From contig NZ_JBHRSH010000001.1 in assembly GCF_042643165.1 (NCBI RefSeq), positions 1,364,001 to 1,428,000 of the forward strand: a DNA stretch of 64,000 nt, read 5' to 3'. This stretch comes from Hyphococcus aureus. GTDB taxonomy: Bacteria > Pseudomonadota > Alphaproteobacteria > Caulobacterales > Parvularculaceae. The notes under the pieces are model-generated. The model saw only the letters and a program-made list of their open reading frames with translations, did not search any database and was not told where the DNA came from. Below are positions 17,450-24,970 of the stretch, piece by piece. The translations under genes and the position numbers were made by a program. The first letter of the stretch is position 1; every line of letters begins with the position of its first letter.

Positions 17450-20188
17450 TTAAAGATCGCTGGCGCTCATCACTTCGATGGGGCCGAGATTGAGCGAGCG
17501 TATGCCGGCTTCGATCTCTTCGCGATCGCCGACAATCACCCAGACCAGGCTTTCCGGGTGAATGACTTCCGCCGCAGCCTCTGTGATGTTGGCAATCGTG
17601 AGCGCTTCGTATTTGTCTTTCACGGTCGCCGGATAATTCCAGGGGCGGCCATAGCGGGCGCTTGATGTCAGGCTCCCCAACACGTCGCCCGATGTTTCGT
17701 AAGACCCCGGCAGGGAGCGGACATTGTTGAGCACAGTGCGCTCAAGCTCCGTGGGCGTTGCCGGTTTCGTTGTTTTATAGGCATTGAGTTCTTTCAGGAG
17801 TTCGCTGAGTGACTCCATCGTCTTGTCGGTCTGCACAGGCGCATAGACCATGAAAGGACGTTGACCCTTTGCGCCTTGCAGGAAGGTGTAGGCGCCATAG
17901 GCCCAGCCTTTGTCTTCGCGCAGATTCATGTTCACCCGCGCGGAGAACTGGCCGCCGATAATGTCGTTCATGGCGTTGATGGCGATAGCGTCGGGCGCAT
18001 TCGAAGGCGGCGCCACATGCGCTGCAAGGATCAGCGATTGCGGCGAGCCGGGCTTGTCCACAATAATCACTTTGCCGCGCGCGGGAAGGTCGACCTCTGC
18101 GACGTTCTTTTGCGGCGTCGGCGTTGACGGCGCCGACCAGCGGTTGAACGCGGCCTCGAGCAGCGGCTTCATTTCATCCATGGTCGTGTCGCCGACAACA
18201 AAGATCGTCGCATTATCGGGACGCATCCATTTCTGGTGGAAACCCACAAGATCGTCGCGGGTCAGCGAGTTGATCGAGGCGATGGTGCCTGACCCTGTCA
18301 GCGGCACAGCATAGGCGTGACCGTCGCCATAGATCTGCGGCGGCAGGAGCCTTAGCGCGAGTTGCACCGGCGCCGCTTTTTCTTGTTCGATCGCCGCAAG
18401 CCAGCGGCCGCGCAGCTTGTCGATTTCAGACTGTGCGAAAGCCGGATTACGGATAACGTCGGCGAGAATGTCGAGCGACGGACGCAGGTTCTCTTTCAGC
18501 GCCGACATACTGACGGCGTTGACGTCGAGATTGGCGCCGGCGCTGAGGGTTGCGCCCAGCGCTTCGACTTCTTCGGCGATGTCCGACGCGGAACGGCGCT
18601 GCGTGCCTTCGTCGAGCATGGAGGCGGCGAAGGACGAGGCGCCGAGTTTGCCGCCATCGACCGAGTCCGCCGCATAGCCGGCGTCGAACTGCACGGAAAT
18701 TTCAACCAGCGGCATGGTGTGGCGTTCGGCCAGCACCAGCTTCACGCCATTGTTGAGCGTTGTTTCCTGAATGTCAGGGAAAACGAGATCCGGCGTCGTT
18801 GTAACGGCGGGCAGTCCTGTTGAGCGATCGACAGTTGAGGCGGTCGTTGAATATTCCGGGAAGGGAAGAACCTCGAGCTGATAATAGCCGGCGGTCATCA
18901 CGTCGCGTGCGGCGGCGAGCACGTCTTTCGGCGTCGCCGCGTCAAGCCATTCCAGCTGTTTCAGAATGAAGCCGGGATCGTCAGCGTAAAGCGCGCCTTG
19001 CGCCAGCGCGGTCGCCTTGCCGCCAAAGCCGCCGATTTCCTCAAGCCCGCGCAGGACATCCGCCTTGATGCTGGTTTTGGCGCGCGAGAGTTCAGCTGCT
19101 GTTGGGCCCTTGGCGAGAAATTCGGCCAGCACCGATTCCATTTCGCGCTCGACCTCGGCGCGGTCAGCGTCCGCTTTTGCGTCGACGGTCACGGAATAAA
19201 AGCTAAGCAGCTCCTGGTCCTGATTATTGGCTGTCGCGGAAGTGGCGATTTGAAGATCGTCAATCAGATGTTTGTAAAGGCGCGATGTCTTGCCGCCGCC
19301 AAGCACTTGCGCCGCAAGATCGAGCAAAACGGCTTCGCGTGTCGTGCGGCCTGGCGCCACCCAGTTGCGGTCAAGGCGCGGTTGAGGCACGCGGTCATAC
19401 ATGATCTCGCGTTTGTTGACGTCGAGCTTGGGCGCATTGGCTTTGGTTTGCGTCACCGGCGGGCCGGCGGGAATGTCGCCAAAATATTTCTCGACAAGCG
19501 CTTTGCCTGTTTCGGCGTCGATGTCGCCGGCGAGCACGAGCACCGCATTCGCGGCGCCGTAATAATCCTTGAACCACTGCTTGGTGGTTTCAAGCGATGC
19601 AGCTTCAAGATCTTCCATCGAGCCAATGGTGGAGTGGCTGTAGGGATGACCGGCGGGAAGAAGACCGGCGAGCGTTGAATATTCCATCATGCCGTAAGGC
19701 TGGTTGTCGCCCTGACGCTTTTCGTTCTGGACGACGCCGCGCTGTTCATCGAGCTTGTCCTGCGTCAGCGCGCCGAGAAGGTGTCCCATACGGTCGGACT
19801 CCATCCACAGAACGCGCTCAAGCGCCGTCGTTGGGACAGTCTGGAAATAATTGGTGCGGTCGAACCATGTGGTGCCGTTGAGCCCCGTGGCGCCGACTTC
19901 TTCGAGCGGCCCGAACCAGTCGCTGTCAAAGTTCTCGGAACCATTGAACATGATGTGTTCAAAGAGGTGGGCAAAGCCGGTCTTGCCTGCGGGCTCGTCT
20001 TTCGATCCGACATGATACCAGATCGAGACAGCGACCAGCGGCGCCTTGCGGTCTTCGTGAACAATCAGCGTGAGGCCGTTGTCGAGCGTGAACTCTTCAT
20101 AGGGAAGATCGATATCGGCGGCGGGCGCCGCGACTGGCGCGAGCGCGAGAACGGCAGCGCCGGCAAGCATCGGCAGGAATGAACGCAT
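17450..20188 (-). CDS. M16 family zinc metalloprotease, exported
   Basis: This 912-residue periplasmic protease has a signal peptide ending near residue 24, then two pitrilysin-like M16 units. The inverted zinc motif HLFEH is at residues 74-78 and the downstream glutamate is in VVQNEKRQ, so the N-terminal unit is catalytic. The C-terminal unit, starting about residue 475, lacks HxxEH and is the usual structural partner. The ATG at 20188 is chosen because it starts the leader. M16 proteases degrade peptides in the periplasm. It is downstream of regA on the same strand with about 145 bases between. Confidence 0.93.
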   Translation of the reverse strand: MRSFLPMLAGAAVLALAPVAAPAADIDLPYEEFTLDNGLTLIVHEDRKAPLVAVSIWYHVGSKDEPAGKTGFAHLFEHIMFNGSENFDSDWFGPLEEVGATGLNGTTWFDRTNYFQTVPTTALERVLWMESDRMGHLLGALTQDKLDEQRGVVQNEKRQGDNQPYGMMEYSTLAGLLPAGHPYSHSTIGSMEDLEAASLETTKQWFKDYYGAANAVLVLAGDIDAETGKALVEKYFGDIPAGPPVTQTKANAPKLDVNKREIMYDRVPQPRLDRNWVAPGRTTREAVLLDLAAQVLGGGKTSRLYKHLIDDLQIATSATANNQDQELLSFYSVTVDAKADADRAEVEREMESVLAEFLAKGPTAAELSRAKTSIKADVLRGLEEIGGFGGKATALAQGALYADDPGFILKQLEWLDAATPKDVLAAARDVMTAGYYQLEVLPFPEYSTTASTVDRSTGLPAVTTTPDLVFPDIQETTLNNGVKLVLAERHTMPLVEISVQFDAGYAADSVDGGKLGASSFAASMLDEGTQRRSASDIAEEVEALGATLSAGANLDVNAVSMSALKENLRPSLDILADVIRNPAFAQSEIDKLRGRWLAAIEQEKAAPVQLALRLLPPQIYGDGHAYAVPLTGSGTIASINSLTRDDLVGFHQKWMRPDNATIFVVGDTTMDEMKPLLEAAFNRWSAPSTPTPQKNVAEVDLPARGKVIIVDKPGSPQSLILAAHVAPPSNAPDAIAINAMNDIIGGQFSARVNMNLREDKGWAYGAYTFLQGAKGQRPFMVYAPVQTDKTMESLSELLKELNAYKTTKPATPTELERTVLNNVRSLPGSYETSGDVLGSLTSSARYGRPWNYPATVKDKYEALTIANITEAAAEVIHPESLVWVIVGDREEIEAGIRSLNLGPIEVMSASDL

Positions 20189-20333
20189 GGAAGACCCCTT
20201 CTGAAAATCTGTATCGTCGTTTGTGGCAATTACAGGCGGGAAGGGCAAATCCTAATGCCATGCAGCGTCACCGGTTCACCGCGCGCTGCGCACGGTTCAC
20301 CGCAAGCCTTTATGGGTAAACAGGAATTTAAGC

Positions 20334-20903
20334 CTATTTCGGCGCGCGTTTGGCGAGGATGCGCTGCAGCGTCCGGCGGTGCATGCCGAGACGGCGGGCT
20401 GTCTCGGAGACATTATGGTCGCACAGCTCATAGACGCGCTGAATATGCTCCCAGCGCACCCGGTCGGCGGACATGGGATTTTCCGGCGGCGCCGGACGCT
20501 CGCCCGGCCGCGCCAGAAGCGCCTTTTCCACGTCATCGGCGTCGGCGGGTTTGGAGAGGTAATCGATGGCGCCCGCTTTCACTGCGGCGACGGCGGTGGC
20601 GATATTGCCGTAACCGGTCAGCATCACCACGCGGCAATCATCGCGCCTTTCGCGAATGCGCTCCACCACCTGCAAGCCATCGCCGTCTTCGAGCCGCAGA
20701 TCGACCACGGCGAATGCCGGCGGAATGTCCTTGATCATGGCTTCGGCGTCGGTGACGCCGGCGGCGAGGATCGGCTGGAAGCCGCGTTTTTCGAGCGCCC
20801 TTCCAAGCCGGGTGCGGAAGGGTTCGTCATCATCGACAATTAAAAGCGTCGCGTCCTCGGGCAGGGACTGGTCGTCTACGCGGGCTTCATCGAGATGGGT
20901 CAT
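20334..20903 (-). CDS. regA: redox response regulator RegA (PrrA/ActR)
   Basis: RegA is the DNA-binding partner of RegB and controls respiration, carbon fixation and related genes by redox state. From the ATG at 20903 it has 189 residues. The receiver domain carries Asp68 in VVDLRLEDGDG and the acidic DDD near residue 24. The C-terminal helix-turn-helix (VSETARRLGMHRRTLQRIL) is nearly invariant in the PrrA/ActR family. regB is encoded 80 bases upstream on the same strand. Confidence 0.96.
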   Translation of the reverse strand: MTHLDEARVDDQSLPEDATLLIVDDDEPFRTRLGRALEKRGFQPILAAGVTDAEAMIKDIPPAFAVVDLRLEDGDGLQVVERIRERRDDCRVVMLTGYGNIATAVAAVKAGAIDYLSKPADADDVEKALLARPGERPAPPENPMSADRVRWEHIQRVYELCDHNVSETARRLGMHRRTLQRILAKRAPK

Positions 20904-20983
20904 AAGGTCAACTGCAGCTTTATTTGGGGCGTTTTTTCTGTACCGGAATATCCGCCCCATAAATGCGCTTTTTTGCGCGGATT

Positions 20984-22330
20984 TCAAGCAATTAGGCCAG
21001 AAGATCGGGGGCCGAGCGCCCATTCCGCCTGAACCCACGCGCCGGCGCTTTTGCGTTCGCTGCTTTCGAGCGGGCGATTGTCAAAGCGGATCGTCGCGCC
21101 GCTCGATTCCAGAAGGGTTTTCGCGATGAAGAAACCAAGGCCCAGCCCGGTTTTGCCGCCCCGGGCGCTCACATAGGGCTCTCCGAGCCGGGTGAGGATT
21201 TCAGAAGAAAAGCCCGGTCCGTCATCGTGAACAGTCAGAATCAGGCGCGCGGCGTCCCACTCCGCCCGGATCAGCACCTGTTCGCGGGCATAGCTGGCGG
21301 CGTTCTCGATGAAATTCCGCAGGCCGAAAGTGATTTCGGGACGCCGTTTCAGGACCGGTTCGGCAGCGCCGTCGAGGCTATGGCCTTCAAAGCTGATGGA
21401 CGGCCCGCCGGGCTGATCGAGGAATGGACCCGCCGCTTCGCGCATCAGCGCCGTGACGCTGAGCTTGTCATGCATCAGATCGCCCGCATCGCCATGACGC
21501 GAGAGCCGCCCGAGAATGTCGCGGCACCGTTCCGCCTGACTGACCAGCAAGGCCGCATCGTCGATCAGATCGTCTTCTTCGGGATGGGTGCGTTTGACCT
21601 CGCGCAGCATTTCTTTCGCGGTCACCTGGATGGTTGCGAGCGGTGTGCCGAGTTCATGCGCCGCCGCGGCGGCGAGCCCGCCCAGCGCAGTCAGCCGTTC
21701 TTCGCGGGCCAGCACCAATTGCGTCGCGGCAAGCGCCGACCGCATCAGCGCAGACTCTGCGGCAATACGGTGGGCGTAGGCGGCGAAGAACGCAATCGAA
21801 AAGGAAAGCGCCGCCCATACGCCGGCTTTGTAGATGGGCGCCAGGTCAAGAGTTTCCTCCGCATACCAGGGAAGGGGCATGTGATTAACGCCGAGGATGC
21901 TGACGCCGGCGATGGCGAGGGCCGCAATGCCGATGGTGAAGCGCAGGGGCAGAACGCTCGCGGCAATCGTCACCGGCGCGATGATAAGCGCGGAAAAGGG
22001 GTTTTGAATGCCGCCGGTGAAAAACAGCAAGGCGCAAAGCTGGGTGATGTCGAAGGCGATATAGGCCGCCGCCTCGCGATCGGACAAAAACCGTTGCGGC
22101 GAGAAACGCAGCATTGTGAACAGATTGAGCCAGGCGCTGGCGGCGATGGCCGCGAGGCAAAGGCCCAGAGGCGTTTGAAAGCCGAGTGCAAAATGCACGA
22201 TCACAATCGCTACGGACTGGCCAATAACGGCGAGCCAGCGCAGCGCCGTCAGGGTGCGCAGCCGCACCGGCCCGCGCAGCGCGTTCAATGCGTCCTGAGT
22301 GTCCTGACGTTCGGCGAGGGTGTGCGGCAT
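20984..22330 (-). CDS. regB: redox sensor histidine kinase RegB (PrrB)
   Basis: The 448-residue sensor kinase has six predicted membrane helices in the first 190 residues. It contains the quinone-sensing heptad GGIQNPF (residues 106-112), the phosphorylated His225 in AHELGTPLATI and the redox-active Cys269 in QAERCRDIL, all hallmarks of RegB. The ATPase domain ends with DDGPGF and GLGLGFFIAKTLLE. It is divergent from senC, the arrangement known from Rhodobacter-type regB-senC-regA loci. The nearby aa3 oxidase genes are plausible targets, by inference. Confidence 0.96.
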   Translation of the reverse strand: MPHTLAERQDTQDALNALRGPVRLRTLTALRWLAVIGQSVAIVIVHFALGFQTPLGLCLAAIAASAWLNLFTMLRFSPQRFLSDREAAAYIAFDITQLCALLFFTGGIQNPFSALIIAPVTIAASVLPLRFTIGIAALAIAGVSILGVNHMPLPWYAEETLDLAPIYKAGVWAALSFSIAFFAAYAHRIAAESALMRSALAATQLVLAREERLTALGGLAAAAAHELGTPLATIQVTAKEMLREVKRTHPEEDDLIDDAALLVSQAERCRDILGRLSRHGDAGDLMHDKLSVTALMREAAGPFLDQPGGPSISFEGHSLDGAAEPVLKRRPEITFGLRNFIENAASYAREQVLIRAEWDAARLILTVHDDGPGFSSEILTRLGEPYVSARGGKTGLGLGFFIAKTLLESSGATIRFDNRPLESSERKSAGAWVQAEWALGPRSSGLIA

Positions 22331-22410
22331 TCCGCGCTTTTAGCTCGTATGTCCTTTGAAAGGAAAGCTGCTAAGGAAGGGCCAACCACAAGTTCTGACC
22401 GGAGACCGGC

Positions 22411-23013
22411 ATGATCCGTTTCCTCGCCCCCAAATTTCTCGCAACCGGCTTGTTGTGTCTCGCTGCAGCCTGCGGCCCGCGCGAACCGCAAGTCGCGATC
22501 CCGAAAGAGGGCGTCATCGCGCTCTCCGAACAGTTCACTGGCGAGTTCGACCTTGTGGACAAGAGCGGCAACGCCGTCAGCGACGAAGATTTTGAGGACA
22601 AGGTGATGCTGGTCTATTTCGGCTTCACCAACTGCCCCGATGTGTGTCCGGGCGATATCGGCGTGATGAGCGCAGCCCTGAACGAGCTTGGCGACGACGC
22701 AGACAAGGTGGCGGCGATCTTTATCTCCGTCGATCCGGAGCGGGACTCGCCCCAAGCCATCACGGATTACTTCGCCTTTGACCCGCGCATCGTCCCGCTC
22801 ACCGGTTCGGTGGAAGCCGCCGCCGCAGCCCGGGGCGCCTATAAGCTGGTCGCCCAGAAGGAAACGCTGAAAGACAGTGCGGTGGGCTATACCGTCAATC
22901 ACGGCCGGTTTTTCTATATTAACGACCGCCAGGGCCAGCCACAGCACGCCATTGTCGGCGGGATCAGCCCCCAGGAACTCGCCGCGCTTTTGCGCCGTGA
23001 AATCCGCAAATAG
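22411..23013 (+). CDS. senC: SCO1/SenC/PrrC copper chaperone lipoprotein
   Basis: SCO proteins deliver copper to, or reduce cysteines of, the CuA site of oxidase subunit II. The 200-residue protein begins with a lipoprotein leader ending at LAAAC (Cys21). The thioredoxin-fold domain has the copper ligands Cys75 and Cys79 in NCPDVCPGD and His164 in TVNHG. It lies divergent from regB with about 80 bases between, where both promoters must sit. Confidence 0.95.
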   Translation: MIRFLAPKFLATGLLCLAAACGPREPQVAIPKEGVIALSEQFTGEFDLVDKSGNAVSDEDFEDKVMLVYFGFTNCPDVCPGDIGVMSAALNELGDDADKVAAIFISVDPERDSPQAITDYFAFDPRIVPLTGSVEAAAAARGAYKLVAQKETLKDSAVGYTVNHGRFFYINDRQGQPQHAIVGGISPQELAALLRREIRK

Positions 23014-23232
23014 TGCCAAAAAATATTTTTCTTTTTAAAAACAATATTCTAGCGGGTATGTGCGGGTGTCTGTGGAAGTTTGCAAAAAGTTCATAAATGA
23101 TTGATTCCGCCTTACGATCCGGCGCATAGTCCCGGCCTCTTTAGGCTTTTGCGCACTTTTTGTGCTATGCAGCATAAAATGGATATATAGGGCTCCAGAG
23201 CCCCCAAGTAGAGTCAGGACGCGCCACACCCC

Positions 23233-24525
23233 ATGTTGTACACCGCTTACGAGCTTGCCTACGCCGCCGTTGCGCCTGCGCGCATGGCGGCCGGAATGGG
23301 CGCTAAATTCTGGCGCTCATCGATGAACCCCGCCGCTGAAAGCTGGTTCGGCCGTTCGACCGCCGCAGCGCTCGACGTTTTCGAGAATGTCATGCGCCGC
23401 TATCCGAAGCCGGAATGGGGGATCGATTCCACCTTTGTAAATGGCGTCGAAGTTCCGCTGGTGATCCGGGAAACGGTGAAAGAAGATTTCTGCACGCTTC
23501 TGCATTTCGAGCGCGATGCGACCGCGCTGGCGGCGGCGACGGGCAATACAGAGCCCGATCCGAAAGTGCTGATCGTGGCGCCGCTTTCCGGCCATTACGC
23601 GACATTGTTGCGCGGCACGGTGGAGGCGATGCTTCCCGATCATGACGTCTATATCACCGACTGGACCGACGCCCGTCATGTGCCGCTGTCGGCTGGCCGT
23701 TTCGACCTGAATGATTATGTCGATTATCTGATCGGCTTTATACGGACGATTGGCGCCGGAACACACGCCATGGCCGTGTGCCAGCCGGGGCCGCCTCTCC
23801 TGATCGCCGGGGCGGTGATGGCGGAAGACAAGGATCCGTTGCGTCCTGCGTCGATCACGCTGATGGGCAGCCCGATCGATACGCGCCGTTCGCCGACCGT
23901 GCCGAACCAGCTCTCCAAGGAGCGGCCTTTACACTGGTTCGAACAGAATATGATTTACACGGTGCCAGCGCCTTACGCCGGTGCCATGCGCCGCGTATAT
24001 CCGGGCTTTGTGCAGCTTTATTCATTCCTGTCGATGAATTCTGGTCGCCATATGAACGCCCAGTATGATTATTATGAGCATCTCGTGCAGGGCGACGGCG
24101 ACGGCGCCGACAAGCATCGCAAATTTTATGACGAATATCTCTCCGTGCTCGACATGACGGAAGAGTTCTACATTCAAACCATCCGTGAAGTCTTTCAGGA
24201 GCACACGCTTCCCGAAGGCAAGTTCATGCATCGCGGTCGGCTTGTGAAGCCCGCAGCCATCACGGACATTGCGCTGATGACGGTCGAAGGTGAAAATGAC
24301 GACATCTCCGGCATCGGCCAGACGCAGGCGGCGCATGATCTCTGCGTGAACATTCCGGAGAAATTGCAGCTCGATTACATTCAGCCGGAAGTCGGCCATT
24401 ACGGCGTCTTTAACGGGTCGCGCTGGCGCTCGGAAATCCAGCCCCGTATCGCAGAGTTCATGCGTATGGCAGGCAAAGAAGCGGTAAAGCGCAAAGACTC
24501 AGACATAAGCGTTGCCGCAGAATAA
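23233..24525 (+). CDS. phaZ: intracellular polyhydroxybutyrate depolymerase
   Basis: PhaZ mobilises stored polyhydroxybutyrate in the cytoplasm. The 430-residue protein has no signal peptide. Cys183 in AVCQPGPP is the nucleophile of the lipase-box-like motif, at the same residue number as in the Ralstonia enzyme. The C-terminal aspartate and histidine (VEGENDDISGIGQT and EVGHYGVFNGSRW) complete the triad. It is preceded by about 220 bases that are AT-rich at first and hold no gene. No phaC is in the window. Confidence 0.95.
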   Translation: MLYTAYELAYAAVAPARMAAGMGAKFWRSSMNPAAESWFGRSTAAALDVFENVMRRYPKPEWGIDSTFVNGVEVPLVIRETVKEDFCTLLHFERDATALAAATGNTEPDPKVLIVAPLSGHYATLLRGTVEAMLPDHDVYITDWTDARHVPLSAGRFDLNDYVDYLIGFIRTIGAGTHAMAVCQPGPPLLIAGAVMAEDKDPLRPASITLMGSPIDTRRSPTVPNQLSKERPLHWFEQNMIYTVPAPYAGAMRRVYPGFVQLYSFLSMNSGRHMNAQYDYYEHLVQGDGDGADKHRKFYDEYLSVLDMTEEFYIQTIREVFQEHTLPEGKFMHRGRLVKPAAITDIALMTVEGENDDISGIGQTQAAHDLCVNIPEKLQLDYIQPEVGHYGVFNGSRWRSEIQPRIAEFMRMAGKEAVKRKDSDISVAAE

Positions 24526-24531
24526 AATGTC

Positions 24532-24915
24532 TTAAGTTGTTGCCTTCGACAAAAACGCGATGGGCAATCCGCCGGCGCCTTCGAGATAATAGATGCGCTC
24601 TCCATGTGCGTCGTCCGGCCCTTTGACGTCGAGGCCGTTTTTCTTCGCGCGTTCGGCATAGGCGTCGGCGTCATCGACAACAATCTGGAGCATGGTCATC
24701 TCAGGCATTTGCTCGCCCGCCGCCCAGAGTTCGATCCAACTGCCAAGTCCCTGTTTTGCGCCTTCGTCGACGGGGAAAACCGCGCCGGAAAACCCGTCGC
24801 TTTGGCCGAGATCCATGGGGCTGAGGCCAAGCCCATTTTCCCCAAGCAGATCGGCGACAGCCTTGGCGTCATCAGCATGCGCGACTTTGCAGAATCGAAT
24901 CCCTAGAACTTTCAT
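24532..24915 (-). CDS. VOC (glyoxalase-fold) protein
   Basis: This 127-residue protein has the size and beta-alpha-beta pattern of one vicinal-oxygen-chelate module pair, with TMLQIVVDDADAYAERAKKNG and GERIYYLEGAGGLPIAFL near the end. The start at 24915 matches the common opening MKVLGIRF. Family members bind small molecules or catalyse metal-dependent reactions; the substrate cannot be read here. It is convergent with phaZ and divergent from polA. Confidence 0.85.
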   Translation of the reverse strand: MKVLGIRFCKVAHADDAKAVADLLGENGLGLSPMDLGQSDGFSGAVFPVDEGAKQGLGSWIELWAAGEQMPEMTMLQIVVDDADAYAERAKKNGLDVKGPDDAHGERIYYLEGAGGLPIAFLSKATT

Positions 24916-24970
24916 GGACGATCTCCTATTGAGGCGGGACTTTGAAGTCCGGAAAGGAACGCTACGACAA

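Noticed and set aside
18998..19678. Long open frame opposite the M16 protease gene
   Set aside because: It lies wholly antisense to a clear protease gene, has no start signal or domain, and reflects GC-rich codon structure; similar shadow frames occur opposite tldD, regB and others.
24692..24970. N-terminal extension of DNA polymerase I
   Set aside because: It overlaps the VOC gene on the other strand and has no similarity to polymerase; the family start is at 24971.
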